A stretch of 64,000 nucleotides of DNA from DAOPZC01 sp035353175 (GCA_035353175.1 DAOPZC010000003.1:155324-219323), one strand, 5' to 3'; shown: positions 1-8,610, numbered from the stretch's first letter. Notes: generated by a model not told the origin, from the letters alone. Translations and numbers: made by a program.

Positions 1-2
1 CG

Positions 3-812
3 GCCGCGTTCGACAAACACAGGGGCACGCTCCGGTGGCTCTCGGACGACCCTTGGGGCCGGAGCTACGCGACGCCCCTCGTTGCGACGATGCACGGCCA
101 GCGCATCCTGCTCGTGTTTGCCGGAGACCAGTCTGACCCGCCCGTCGGCGGCCTGCTCGGGCTGGCGCCCGAGTCGGGCCGGATCCATTTCCGCTTCCCG
201 TGGCGGAGCCCGCGCCATCTCTCCGTCAACGCCTCCTCCCCGGTCGTGTCCGGCAACCGGGTCTTCATCTCCTCGTCGTACGACGTGTACGGCGCGATGC
301 TCGAGGTCCAGCCCGACCTGACCCACACGCTAGCCTACACCACGCGGGCGTACGCCTCACACTGGACGACCCCCATCCTCCGCGACGGCCACCTGTACGG
401 CTTCTTCAACAACCAGCTGGTCTGCATGGAGTGGGCGAGCGGGCGGCTGGTCTGGAAGCAAACGCTCAAGCGCGAGACGGGCGGCGACGACCGCGCGGAC
501 CGGAACGAGCCGGCGGGGCGGAAGACCGGCGCCGACCAGTACCGCGAGCCGCCCGGCAGCCAGGGCTTCGGCTTCGGCTCGCTCATCTGGGCCGACGGCC
601 GCTTCATCTGCCTGGGCGAGACCGGGCTGCTCGCCTGGCTCGACCTCTCGCCCAAGGGCTGCCGCGTGATTTCCTCCTGCCGGCTCTTCTCCGCGGACCA
701 GGCCTGGACCGCGCCGGTGCTGAGCAAAGGGCTGCTCTACATCAACCAGAACCGCCCCGGCCCGGACGCCCCGGCCCGGCTGCTCTGCTACGATATCCGG
801 GCCGCCCCTTGA
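3..812 (+). CDS. PQQ-type beta-propeller protein, 3' part
   Basis: The reading frame is open from the left edge, so the gene starts outside the window; 269 codons plus stop are visible. The protein shows repeated propeller-blade signatures typical of PQQ-like/BamB-like repeats: 'AAFDKHRGTLRW', 'GLAPESGRIHFRF', 'VCMEWASGRLVWKQ', and blade starts such as 'TTPILRDGHLYGFF', 'GSLIWADGRFICL' and 'TAPVLSKGLLYI'. Such proteins are usually exported and bind cofactors or act as scaffolds. No PQQ dehydrogenase motifs are visible, so a plain propeller of unknown ligand is the safest reading. It converges with the next gene, leaving only 38 bases between the two stop codons. Confidence 0.8.
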   Translation, partial: AAFDKHRGTLRWLSDDPWGRSYATPLVATMHGQRILLVFAGDQSDPPVGGLLGLAPESGRIHFRFPWRSPRHLSVNASSPVVSGNRVFISSSYDVYGAMLEVQPDLTHTLAYTTRAYASHWTTPILRDGHLYGFFNNQLVCMEWASGRLVWKQTLKRETGGDDRADRNEPAGRKTGADQYREPPGSQGFGFGSLIWADGRFICLGETGLLAWLDLSPKGCRVISSCRLFSADQAWTAPVLSKGLLYINQNRPGPDAPARLLCYDIRAAP

Positions 813-850
813 GGCACGTCAAGGAGGCGCGCCCCAAGACCTTTTTCCGC

Positions 851-2647
851 TCACGGCGCGCGGAGCCGGTAGAAGCGACCCGGATAATTCATCCACTGGG
901 CGTCTATGAAGACCGACTCGCCGTTGAGCAACACATTGGTCCCCACCGGCGACCAGACGGGAACAATGAGGTTCGTGCACGCTTCGACCACGACTTTCTT
1001 GTTCGCTTCGCCGACGATGCTGAATCCGAACCCGCCGGTCTGGACGCCGAAAACACTTTCTCTGTTGATCTCCGCGTCGAGAATCCCCCAGCCGGAAAGG
1101 TTGATCACAAAGGGAGACGGTTCGCCGTCGTTCGGCAGGCTCACGGTTGCCGTGTAAAGCCCGCGCGTGGTCGGCGCGAACCGGATCGTCAGGTTCGTAT
1201 ATCCGTACGACTCTATCGACGTCGGCACGCCCACGATCGAATAGGCCGCAGCGCCCGGCCCGGTGATCTGCGCCGCGCCGAACGTCAGCGGCAGAAGCGC
1301 CGAATCCTCCGAAAGATACCATTCGTTCGTCGCGACGCGTCCCGCGTCGACGCCGCCGAAATCGGTCCCGAGCGTGGCATCCGGCGCGGCGCCGCTCGCG
1401 ATGTAACCCCAGTCCGTCGTATACAGGCCCGCGATCGCGCCATAGTAATAGTAGGAGAAGTAGTTCGACTTCACGGTCTCCCCGCAGCTCGTCGAGAAGA
1501 CGCGCACGTCTCCGCTTCCCGCGACCGGGCTGGCCCCCGCGGTGACCACCACCTGCGTCGCATTCTGCGAGTTGATGGACTGGACCGCCACACCGCACAG
1601 CGTCACGTTCGTGATGTCCGTCCCGTTGCCCAGACCCGACCCGATGATGGTGACTTGCGTGCCGCCCGTCTTGGCGCACGAGGTGGGCGTCACGCCGGTC
1701 GAGGCCGTCTGATAAAACAGCGTGCTCGCTGAAGGCGAATAGCCCTCGCCGCCGCCGGCCACATAAAGCCGGTCATTCACGACCCCGGCCGCCGCGTCAG
1801 ACAGCGGCCACTGAAGACTTTTCCGCTCCGACCAGCCGGCGCCGTCGAAGGACACGATGTTCGTGATCGACGAATACGCGGTGTTCTTGCCGCCGATGAC
1901 CACAATGCGGTTGCTCTCGACGCACACGGCCGGGTGGTATTGCCATCGCGGCATGGTGCTCACCGACGTCCATTTCGTCGTGTCAAACCTCAGGACAGCC
2001 GTCGACTGAACGCCGCCCGACGTCAACCCGCCCATCACATACAACGTGTTGTTCACGGTGGCGGCGAACAGGCAATAGTGTGCCATCGGAAGGCTCACGG
2101 AGGTCGTCCAGCTGGAGCCGTCGAAGCGGTAGACCGTGTTGACCATGCCGCCGCTGCTGTCGCATCCGCCGATCACATAGGCGTATCCGTTGCAGACCGC
2201 CACGGCGAAATCCCGGCGCCCGTCCGGCAAAGACGGCCCCGCAGACCACGCGCTGCCGTCATAGCGATACACCGCGCTCGACGCCATGCCGTCGATGGCC
2301 CCACCCACAAAATAGAGCGAGATCCCCAGCACGAACATCCCCGCCGAAACCGCTTTGTGCGAAGCGGGCAGACTCGGGCAAATCGTCCAGTTCGTGCCCC
2401 CGTCGTACCGGAACACGGCGTTGGTGGCACCCGACGAGCTGTATCCGCCCGCCACATAAAGGCTCCCGCCCCACACGGCCGAAGCCATCGCGCACAAGCC
2501 TTTCGGCATCGTCGCCTTGCTCGGCCACCCTTCGGAAACGTTATCGTTGATGGAACCGCCTTCCGCCCCGCTTGCGGCCATCAGCAGCACCGCGGCACTG
2601 ATCCCACGGCACAAAGCGCCCACGTCTACGACCGACTTCCCTTGCAT
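851..2647 (-). CDS. Exported kelch-repeat / IPT-domain protein
   Basis: A 598-residue protein starting at the ATG at 2647, which has a strong AGGAGG five bases upstream; an in-frame ATG eight codons earlier lacks this. Residues 1-28 are a signal peptide. About residues 40-325 hold six kelch blades (repeated 'LYVAGG', 'YVIGG', 'LYVMGG', 'IVVIGG'). An IPT/TIG-like domain follows ('VTPTSCAKTGGTQVTIIGSG'), then a choice-of-anchor-D-like beta domain ('LTIRFAPTTRGLYTATVSL'). The last 60 residues match the short beta module that ends many Verrucomicrobia exported proteins ('NYPGRFYRLRAP'). It is probably a surface or periplasmic binding or adhesion protein; no enzyme motif is visible. Confidence 0.85.
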   Translation of the reverse strand: MQGKSVVDVGALCRGISAAVLLMAASGAEGGSINDNVSEGWPSKATMPKGLCAMASAVWGGSLYVAGGYSSSGATNAVFRYDGGTNWTICPSLPASHKAVSAGMFVLGISLYFVGGAIDGMASSAVYRYDGSAWSAGPSLPDGRRDFAVAVCNGYAYVIGGCDSSGGMVNTVYRFDGSSWTTSVSLPMAHYCLFAATVNNTLYVMGGLTSGGVQSTAVLRFDTTKWTSVSTMPRWQYHPAVCVESNRIVVIGGKNTAYSSITNIVSFDGAGWSERKSLQWPLSDAAAGVVNDRLYVAGGGEGYSPSASTLFYQTASTGVTPTSCAKTGGTQVTIIGSGLGNGTDITNVTLCGVAVQSINSQNATQVVVTAGASPVAGSGDVRVFSTSCGETVKSNYFSYYYYGAIAGLYTTDWGYIASGAAPDATLGTDFGGVDAGRVATNEWYLSEDSALLPLTFGAAQITGPGAAAYSIVGVPTSIESYGYTNLTIRFAPTTRGLYTATVSLPNDGEPSPFVINLSGWGILDAEINRESVFGVQTGGFGFSIVGEANKKVVVEACTNLIVPVWSPVGTNVLLNGESVFIDAQWMNYPGRFYRLRAP

Positions 2648-2801
2648 GAATGCCTCCTGATCTCTCTTCACGGTTCGGGGCCTCGTATGTCGAGCTCCGA
2701 GCCAAATTCGTAATTTAATGTTTTTATTCTATACCGTGCGGCCTGACAAATCACTCCCGATTTATTTTTTCCCGCAGCTTGATTTTTTCTTGCGGAAGCG
2801 A

Positions 2802-2830
2802 TTGCGCTCCGACAACGGCTATGCTATAGA
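2802..2830 (+). promoter_or_regulatory. Candidate sigma-70 promoter of the metallophosphoesterase gene
   Basis: TTGCGC (2802-2807), a 17-base spacer and TATAGA (2825-2830), about 50 bases before the start at 2882. It lies in the 234-base AT-richer gap between two divergent genes. Confidence 0.5.
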
Positions 2831-2881
2831 TCACGGCGCTGCGGTTCGGTCTGAGTGGCGGCACCGAAAACAGGGGAAAAC

Positions 2882-3721
2882 ATGGGCAAACAGGCGTGGA
2901 TGGGGTTGGCGGTCTGTCTTCTGGGCGCGGCGCTGTTGTCGCGGGCAGAGGTGCCGCAAGTGGACGCGAATCTGGTCGTGCTGGTGGCGGACCCGCATGT
3001 CTTTCCGGACAAGATCAAGCGCGCGAACGGCTTTGAGGCGGACACGCTGGAGCACTTCACGAACATGGTCCGCGAGGTCACCGCCCTGAACCCGCGCCCG
3101 GCCGCCATCCTTTTCCTCGGCGACCTGGTCGAGCAACCGAAGGCCGAGGCGTACCGGCTGTTCAGAAGCCTGCTCGCGCCGGTCGATGCCGCGAAGATCC
3201 CGTACTCTTTCGTGCTGGGGAATCACGATCAGGCGTCCGCCTTCTACGAGGTGTTCCCCGAGTGGAAGGAAAAGACCCGCGCCACCGGCACGCTGGCCTA
3301 CCGCATTGAGTTTCCGGCCGTTGATTTCCTGACGCTGGAGACCACGGACCCCGCCAACCACGGCGGCTACTTCGGCACGATCACGCCGGGAGTCCGCGAC
3401 TGGCTGCGGGCGGAGCTGCGCAGGACGCCGCAAAAGCCGGTGTTCATCGCCGCGCACCACGACGTGGACTTCGCAAAATGTTTCCCGGACTTGGCGCGGG
3501 AGCCGAATTTCCAAGGCTGGCTCAACGGCCACTGGCACCAGTATGTCCAAAAGAAATCTCCCGAAGGCGTGCGGATCTTCTGGCTCCCCAGCCTCGGATT
3601 CATGGACGGGGGAGAGAACCCCGTGACCGGATACGTCCTCCTGCGGGCCGGCTCAAAAGACTACCGCATGACCCTCATCGCCAACGACCGCACCGTCACC
3701 GTTCCCGTCATCGCACGCTGA
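2882..3721 (+). CDS. Exported calcineurin-like metallophosphoesterase
   Basis: 279 residues from the ATG at 2882, chosen because AGGGG lies just upstream and the protein then begins with a clear signal peptide (MGKQAWMGLAVCLLGAALLSRA). The metal-binding motifs of the calcineurin-like fold are in order: 'ADPHV' near residue 37 (D-x-H), 'GDLVE' near 81, 'GNHD' near 114, 'AAHHD' near 199 and 'NGHWHQ' near 220. This predicts a periplasmic di-metal phosphomonoesterase or phosphodiesterase; the substrate cannot be read from the sequence. It resembles the purple-acid-phosphatase/PhoD-independent exported family common in PVC bacteria. The next gene begins shortly after with its own -10 element. Confidence 0.85.
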   Translation: MGKQAWMGLAVCLLGAALLSRAEVPQVDANLVVLVADPHVFPDKIKRANGFEADTLEHFTNMVREVTALNPRPAAILFLGDLVEQPKAEAYRLFRSLLAPVDAAKIPYSFVLGNHDQASAFYEVFPEWKEKTRATGTLAYRIEFPAVDFLTLETTDPANHGGYFGTITPGVRDWLRAELRRTPQKPVFIAAHHDVDFAKCFPDLAREPNFQGWLNGHWHQYVQKKSPEGVRIFWLPSLGFMDGGENPVTGYVLLRAGSKDYRMTLIANDRTVTVPVIAR

Positions 3722-3772
3722 ATGCGGCGGAAGCGCTGGCAAGGCCGACTTCCCTCCCTCAGCCAAATGGCG

Positions 3773-3778
3773 TATAGT
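3773..3778 (+). promoter_or_regulatory. TATAGT -10 element, likely leaderless start
   Basis: TATAGT ends nine bases before the ATG at 3788, and no Shine-Dalgarno sequence lies between them. The -35 region is weak (TTCCCT at 3750, 17-base spacer). Confidence 0.4.
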
Positions 3779-3787
3779 CTGACCCGT

Positions 3788-4174
3788 ATGAATATTCCAG
3801 CAGCGCAAAACCTCCATCTTCAGGAAGAGGGCGCGGGGTTCCGCATCCCGCTCGAACCCAACCTCAACGACAAAGGCTGCCTCTTTGCCGGCTCCATCTA
3901 CGCGGGCGCGGTCCTCGCCGCTTATCGCGCGGCCGAACGCCTCTGCGCCGGGCGCGGGCTGACGGGCGAGCTGGTGGCAAAAACCGCATCGGTCCAATAC
4001 CTCAAGCGGATCGCCTCGGACGGGCTCGCCGTGGCGACCCCGTGCGGCGAGCCGCTGCTCAAACCGAACGGCAACCGCAAAATGGAGATCTCGGTCGCCG
4101 TCAAAGACGCGGACGGGGCCGTTTGCGCCGAAGTCAAGGCCGAGCTCATCCTCCTCGCGAAACGCCCGTCCTGA
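3788..4174 (+). CDS. Hot-dog fold thioesterase, YiiD C-terminal type
   Basis: 128 residues. The ATG at 3788 (MNIPAAQNLHLQEEG) is preferred over the one at 3722, which abuts the upstream stop and adds a sequence with no family character. The protein matches the putative thioesterase domain found at the C-terminus of YiiD: 'PLEPNLNDKGCLFAGSIYAG' is the hot-dog helix motif with the N-x-x-G-x-x-F-x-G pattern, followed by 'YLKRIASDG'. It is probably a cytoplasmic acyl-CoA or acyl-ACP thioesterase of unknown chain preference. It converges with the response-regulator gene. Confidence 0.7.
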   Translation: MNIPAAQNLHLQEEGAGFRIPLEPNLNDKGCLFAGSIYAGAVLAAYRAAERLCAGRGLTGELVAKTASVQYLKRIASDGLAVATPCGEPLLKPNGNRKMEISVAVKDADGAVCAEVKAELILLAKRPS

Positions 4175-4250
4175 CTCGGCCGCGCGGGGCGTGCCGTGAA
4201 AGGGGATGGCCGGGACAGGGCCGGAACGCTCGCGCACCCGCCGACGAAGG

Positions 4251-4649
4251 TCAGGCCGTGAACAGCGGCGCTGCGGTTTTCTGGCCTTTGCCGGTGGCCA
4301 GCACGCGTTTGATGATGTTCAGCAGCTCGTCCCCTTTGAACGGCTTGGTCAAATAAATGGCCGCGCCGTTTTCAACGGCTTGGACGGCGATTTCGACGGA
4401 ATCGTAGGCCGTCAGGATGATGACCGGCGTCGTGGGCTCCAGGCTCTTCACCTCGCGCAAGAAAGACATTCCGTCCATGCAGGGCATTCTCACGTCGGTG
4501 ATGATCAGGTCGAAGAACTGGGTCTCGAACAGCTTGAGCGCCGCCAAACCGTTTGCGGCCTCGCAGATCTCGTACCCGTTCTCTTTCAGAAGGTATCGGA
4601 GCAATGTCAGGACGTTCTGTTCATCATCGACGACCAAGATTCTAGCCAT
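4251..4649 (-). CDS. Single-domain response regulator (CheY-like receiver)
   Basis: 132 residues from the ATG at 4649 (MARILVVDDEQ), with a GAGAGG ribosome site upstream; the longer in-frame start adds 26 residues with no family match. All receiver residues are present: acidic pair D8/D9, phosphoacceptor D52 ('ITDVRMP'), T80 ('ILTAY') and K102 ('TKPF'). There is no output domain, so it must act through a protein partner. No histidine kinase lies nearby. The downstream gene is convergent, so it appears to be a lone gene. Confidence 0.9.
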   Translation of the reverse strand: MARILVVDDEQNVLTLLRYLLKENGYEICEAANGLAALKLFETQFFDLIITDVRMPCMDGMSFLREVKSLEPTTPVIILTAYDSVEIAVQAVENGAAIYLTKPFKGDELLNIIKRVLATGKGQKTAAPLFTA

Positions 4650-5111
4650 AACGTTAACCGCCTCTCGTAACGATGATCCAACGTATCGCGTTCGGCATGC
4701 GCTGATCGGCACCGTGATCCGTTTCATTTTCTAGCATGAGGAGTGCCATATTCCGGGACGCGGGTCGTGGGAGCGGCCGCATCCGCGCGCGCGTCGCGTG
4801 TGCCGGACACGTCCGGTTATCCGCATGGAGGCCCCGTTTCGGAATTTGCGGAGGCGCAAAACCGATTTTGCGGCCGCTCAAAATTAACCGGTTGCACCCG
4901 CCCGGGCTGGCGGGACGGCAGGCGCATTTTCGCGAATTTCAGAAACGCGTTATCGAAACTGCCAGCGCCAGAGATTGGACTTTCGGGGCGGAACAAGATA
5001 CGATGCGCGCGATATTCATTCGGCGGGGGTATGGGCGGTTGGGCTTGTCGCGTGACGGCCCGCTCAGAAGACGTGCGCCGCGCCCCCCTGCCCTGAAAGG
5101 AGACGTCGGCT
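4650..5111. other. Intergenic region of 462 bases
   Basis: Separates the divergent response regulator and FAD oxidoreductase genes. No open frame here looks coding. It contains a small inverted repeat (CGCAAAA / TTTTGCG with a four-base loop near 4856-4873) and a plausible rightward promoter at 4975-5004. Nothing else is recognisable. Confidence 0.5.
4975..5004 (+). promoter_or_regulatory. Candidate promoter of the FAD oxidoreductase gene
   Basis: TTGGAC (4975-4980), an 18-base spacer and TACGAT (4999-5004), about 100 bases before the start at 5112. Confidence 0.4.
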
Positions 5112-6431
5112 ATGCGTCGAAACGGGATGGGGACATGGATGCGCAAGGCGGGTGTGGCGTCCGCCGTTCTGTGTGGGGTTCTTTCCGCCACTGCCGACCA
5201 AAAAAGCTGCGATGTCTTGGTCGTCGGAGGGGGGGCGGCCGGCGTCGTGGCGGCGGTCCAGGCCGGCCGGCTGGGCGCAAAAACCATTCTGGTGGAGGCC
5301 GGCGCCCAGATGGGCGGGGCGACGACCGTCAGCGGCGTGAACTCACCCATTCAATTCAGCGTCCACGGCATGCAGCGGATCAAAGGGATCGGCTGGGAGT
5401 GGATCATCAAAACCGTCCAGCTGGACGACGGCGCGATGCCCGGATCGCAGGAGCACTGGCGCATCAATGCGCCGCTGTTCGCCATCATCGCGGAAGAACT
5501 GCTGCAGCAGGCGGGCGTGGAGATCCGGTACTACGAGGCACCTTCCAACGTGGCACCGGACGGGCCGTTGAACTGGACCGTCACCACGGCCGCGATGGGC
5601 GAGACGCGGACGATCCGCTGCAAGCAGCTGATCGACTGCACGGGCAACGGCGCGGTGTGCGCCTTGGCCGGAGCGGAACGCATGCGCGAGACGGAGATCA
5701 TGCCCGGATCGATCAACTATACGATCAAGCACCACATCGACCTGGCCAAGCTCGACCGGGCGGCGGTCGAAAAGAAATTCGCGGAGGCGGTCGCCAAGGG
5801 CGAGATGCTGGAGTCGGATGCGCGGCACGGGATCCGCTCGTCGCTCGGTTACCAGGCGGGCAACTACGTGTACGACGCGGACAACTCGACCGCCGAGGCG
5901 CGGACCGACACGAACCTGCGCGGCCGGCAGTCGGTCCTGCGCATGCTGCGCTTCATCCGTTCCCTGCCGGGAGGCGAGACCGCGCAGCTGACGTCGCTGT
6001 TTCCCGAGGTCGGAGTCCGGGAAACCTACCGGGTCAAAGGCGAATACGTGATCACCGTGGACGACTATCTGTCCGGCAAGGTTTGGGACGACTCCATCGC
6101 CTTCGCGACCTATCAGGTGGACCTGCACAAGAACCTGTGGAAGGACTTTGACCGCCGCCATCTGCCGCCGGGCATCGTCCCGACCGTGCCGTTCCGGGCC
6201 TTGATCCCGCGGGGCAAGAAGAACCTGCTCGTCGCCGGACGGTGCCTGAGCTGCGACCGGCTGGCGGGCTCGGGGTTGCGCGTACAGGCCGTCTGCATGG
6301 CGACCGGCCAGGCCGCAGGCGCTGCGGCGGCCCTGGCGTCGAAGGGCGATCTGGCCCCCGCCCAAATCGACACCGCGCAGCTCAAGGCGGTCCTGAAAGC
6401 CAACGGGGCGATCGTGCCCGAAACCCCTTAG
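5112..6431 (+). CDS. Exported FAD-dependent oxidoreductase (FAD_oxidored family)
   Basis: 439 residues with AAAGGAG about ten bases upstream of the ATG. An N-terminal signal peptide (to about residue 28) is followed by a Rossmann FAD-binding motif 'VLVVGGGAAGVVAA' at about 35-48 and 'ILVEAGAQMGGATTVSG'. The C-terminal part has 'PFRALIPRGKKNLLVAGRCLS' and 'RVQAVCMATGQAAGAAAALA', the hallmark of the FAD_oxidored family that is abundant in PVC genomes and often periplasmic. The substrate is unknown; proteins of this family in similar genomes often sit with polysaccharide-degrading genes, but no such neighbour is adjacent here. Confidence 0.85.
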   Translation: MRRNGMGTWMRKAGVASAVLCGVLSATADQKSCDVLVVGGGAAGVVAAVQAGRLGAKTILVEAGAQMGGATTVSGVNSPIQFSVHGMQRIKGIGWEWIIKTVQLDDGAMPGSQEHWRINAPLFAIIAEELLQQAGVEIRYYEAPSNVAPDGPLNWTVTTAAMGETRTIRCKQLIDCTGNGAVCALAGAERMRETEIMPGSINYTIKHHIDLAKLDRAAVEKKFAEAVAKGEMLESDARHGIRSSLGYQAGNYVYDADNSTAEARTDTNLRGRQSVLRMLRFIRSLPGGETAQLTSLFPEVGVRETYRVKGEYVITVDDYLSGKVWDDSIAFATYQVDLHKNLWKDFDRRHLPPGIVPTVPFRALIPRGKKNLLVAGRCLSCDRLAGSGLRVQAVCMATGQAAGAAAALASKGDLAPAQIDTAQLKAVLKANGAIVPETP

Positions 6432-6435
6432 CCGC

Positions 6436-6464
6436 TTGCTTTGCGCGTCCGGTCGCTTTACACT
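6436..6464 (+). promoter_or_regulatory. Promoter with -10 eight bases before the start codon
   Basis: TTGCTT (6436-6441), a 17-base spacer and TACACT (6459-6464); the ATG is at 6473. No ribosome site lies between, so the transcript would be leaderless or nearly so. Confidence 0.45.
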
Positions 6465-6472
6465 TTAATATT

Positions 6473-6910
6473 ATGAAACATTCCGATCTCGCCGCCGACG
6501 TTTTTTCACAAGGCGTCTGCTGTTCTCAAGCCGTGTTTTCCGCCTTCGCCCCCGACTACGGACTCAACCGGGATATCGCCTTGAAGGTCTCCGCCGGTTT
6601 CGGCGCCGGGATGGGACGGATGGCGCACACGTGTGGCGCCGTGACAGGCGCCTTCATGGTGCTCGGACTCAAGTACGGGGCCGCCTCGGGAGACCGCGAG
6701 GCGAAGGAGAAAACTTACCGGCTCGTCAGGGAGTTCGCCGAGCTTTTCAAGGCGAAGAACGGCGCTCTAGGCTGCAAAGAGCTGTTGGGCTGCGACATCA
6801 GCACCCCCGGCGGCTTCGAGGCGATGAAGAGCCAAGGCCTGCACGCGAAGGTCTGCTCAAAGGCGGTGCACGACGCGTGCGAGATCCTGGACGCGATGCT
6901 GCAAGGCTGA
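6473..6910 (+). CDS. C_GCAxxG_C_C family protein
   Basis: 145 residues from the ATG at 6473. It has the conserved cysteine pattern that names this family: 'GVCCSQAVFSAF' near residue 15, 'CGAVTGAFMVLGL' near 54 (the GCAxxG position, here CGAVTG), 'LGCKELLGCD' near 97 and 'VCSKAVHDACEIL' near 126. Members are small, probably cytoplasmic redox or metal-binding proteins linked with anaerobic electron transfer; the biochemical role is not established. It converges with the winged-helix gene downstream, with 56 bases between the stop codons. Confidence 0.85.
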   Translation: MKHSDLAADVFSQGVCCSQAVFSAFAPDYGLNRDIALKVSAGFGAGMGRMAHTCGAVTGAFMVLGLKYGAASGDREAKEKTYRLVREFAELFKAKNGALGCKELLGCDISTPGGFEAMKSQGLHAKVCSKAVHDACEILDAMLQG

Positions 6911-6966
6911 GTTTTCGAGCGGCGCGCGTCTGCGTCAAGCGATTCGCGGCGCGTGCAGGGACCGCG

Positions 6967-8004
6967 TTACCCGAGCGTATCCACGGTGTCTAAAACATCG
7001 TTCATCCGTGTAATAAAATAAGGCAGCAACGCTTCTCCCGTGTACGACTCGAATACCAGCGCCGACAGGCCAAGTCCGCAAACCGCAAGGTTGTCATTCA
7101 CGGAGGTTTTCAAGATGCGGCGCAAGGACGAGGCTTGTGCCAACGGAGACTGTTCGTCACGCTCCGGACACTCAAGGAACAGCCAAATCTCTTCCAATGC
7201 GCTGAAGAGGGCCGGCCATGCGATCCAACGGGGACGCACCTCTCCCAGGAGCAGGGTCCGCCACGCATCTGATGTCAGCGAGTACTGGCGCTGTCGGCCT
7301 TCCACGCGGGAAACGAGAAATCCGGACTCTTCCATTTCCGCAAGAGCCTTGATGACGGTGGCCGGATAATATCCGCAGGAACGTGCCACGGCTCGGGGCG
7401 AGCCGTACCCGTTGAGCAATAGATAGGTCAGAATCTCACACCGTGAGTTGACACCGATCAAGGCCCGCAACTTCAGGAGCAGGGTGGCGCAGTCACGCGT
7501 GCCGAAGGGCAGTGCAACACCCCGTTTCTCATACAACTCCCGAACAAAACCGTGCGAGAGAAAAACGGGGTCTGGAGCATGAAGGACGGGCAGTGGTTTT
7601 CCGTCAGGCATGAAAAAAAGGGACTCATCTGCCGGGTGTATCTTTGTGCCTGACGACTGTGTGCTGCGTGCCCACTTGACGGCGAGAGCAGAGGTGCTTG
7701 CCGAGGCGGCAATGGCGGCAAAAACCGACCCGCCTTTGAACGTTTTGTCCGACAGCAAGCGGCGGACTCGCTGGACATTCAGATAGTGGCCATTGATATT
7801 GAGCCAGTCGAGAATGGCATCGAAGAGGCGGGCGTCGTGACGTGCCAGTGTGCAAGATAAGAGCAAGAGCGCCTCCGGATCGACGGGCGTCAGATGCCAC
7901 GGAGAGGCCTGACCGGTGATGCCCAGAGCCGTCCACTGTCGCCAGAGCAGGTCGAGCAGGCGATCCCGGAAGAGGGATTTAAAGTCTTTCAGCGACGGTG
8001 TCAT
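6967..8004 (-). CDS. Winged-helix protein paired with a nucleotidyltransferase
   Basis: 345 residues. The middle part (about 180-255) reads as a MarR/ArsR-like winged helix: 'RCEILTYLLLNGYGSPRAV' for the first helices, 'SCGYYPATVIKALAEMEESG' for the recognition helix and 'GFLVSRVEGRQRQYSL' for the wing. The N-terminal 170 and C-terminal 90 residues are helical and match nothing I recognise; the last 30 residues are hydrophobic-rich. The start overlaps the upstream nucleotidyltransferase gene by 26 bases, so the two are translationally coupled. By analogy with AbiE-type and MNT/HEPN-type pairs it could be the antitoxin and autorepressor of the pair; this is inference. Confidence 0.7.
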   Translation of the reverse strand: MTPSLKDFKSLFRDRLLDLLWRQWTALGITGQASPWHLTPVDPEALLLLSCTLARHDARLFDAILDWLNINGHYLNVQRVRRLLSDKTFKGGSVFAAIAASASTSALAVKWARSTQSSGTKIHPADESLFFMPDGKPLPVLHAPDPVFLSHGFVRELYEKRGVALPFGTRDCATLLLKLRALIGVNSRCEILTYLLLNGYGSPRAVARSCGYYPATVIKALAEMEESGFLVSRVEGRQRQYSLTSDAWRTLLLGEVRPRWIAWPALFSALEEIWLFLECPERDEQSPLAQASSLRRILKTSVNDNLAVCGLGLSALVFESYTGEALLPYFITRMNDVLDTVDTLG

Positions 8005-8599
8005 AGCCGATACTCCGTAACAGGCGTTTCAGGACAACAACAAAACCCTCCGACACGTCATGGGTCATGGCCCAGCGCGCCGCCGACTCGATTTCGTCAG
8101 GGGTAGGCTTCAAGGCGATCAAGTCAGTGATGTGATAACCGCCACGGTCCACGGAGGCATAAAGCTTAAAGTGAATCTGGTCGATGCGATGAATGAAGTG
8201 GACCGTGAGCAACGGCCCGTAGGTGTGGCGGGTCAACCTCTCGGCAAAGCCTGCGGGAAGACCCATTTGGAACAAGCCGCCTTCGCCATGGCTGGGATGG
8301 TTGTTAAGCCAATCCGACGGAAGGTTCAGATCCTCGGCGACCTCTTGGACGGACAGCAAGAGTGACGGTGGGAGCGGTTCGGGCGAACAGAGGGAACCCT
8401 GCCGCATGAGAGCCACGACATCCACGTCTTGTGTTGTTCGCTTGATCAGCCCGGTCAGAATCAGTGCCGAACCACCGCACACGACCAACTCAATGACTTC
8501 CGCACGGTTTTCTTCGAGGCGGATGGCCAACGACCGAAGGGCCAAATCCAGATGCGCGCCGTTGAGAGCGGAAGCATATGATCTATTTATAGCAGTCAT
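7979..8599 (-). CDS. Nucleotidyltransferase (DUF6036/AbiEii-like)
   Basis: 206 residues from the ATG at 8599. The N-terminal half has the polymerase-beta-type nucleotidyltransferase signature 'CGGSALILTG' (residues 41-50) followed by 'RTTQDVDV' with metal ligands D58 and D60. The rest ('FKLYASVDRGGYHITDLIAL') resembles the AbiEii/DUF6036 group, whose members modify RNA or protein with nucleotides and often act as toxins. It is the first gene of a two-gene unit with the winged-helix protein, in a position just downstream of ssrA that is a common integration point for islands. A palindrome spans its start codon. Confidence 0.75.
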   Translation of the reverse strand: MTAINRSYASALNGAHLDLALRSLAIRLEENRAEVIELVVCGGSALILTGLIKRTTQDVDVVALMRQGSLCSPEPLPPSLLLSVQEVAEDLNLPSDWLNNHPSHGEGGLFQMGLPAGFAERLTRHTYGPLLTVHFIHRIDQIHFKLYASVDRGGYHITDLIALKPTPDEIESAARWAMTHDVSEGFVVVLKRLLRSIGYDTVAERL

Positions 8600-8610
8600 A
8601 ATGACTACTA
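8590..8610. promoter_or_regulatory. Palindrome over the nucleotidyltransferase start, likely operator
   Basis: A 21-base inverted repeat centred on 8600: perfect arms AGTCAT / ATGACT around one base, extended by TAG / CTA with one mismatched pair on each side. It covers the start codon at 8599, a good place for autorepression by the co-encoded winged-helix protein. Confidence 0.5.

Noticed and set aside
200..1732. A 510-codon plus-strand frame spanning two genes
   Set aside because: It overlaps the propeller gene in another frame and runs antisense through the kelch gene; the composition is Arg-rich and unlike a real protein.
4736..6151. A 471-codon plus-strand frame covering the 4650-5111 gap
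   Set aside because: Its second half is the wrong frame of the FAD oxidoreductase, and the first half has no family resemblance and many rare-type residues.
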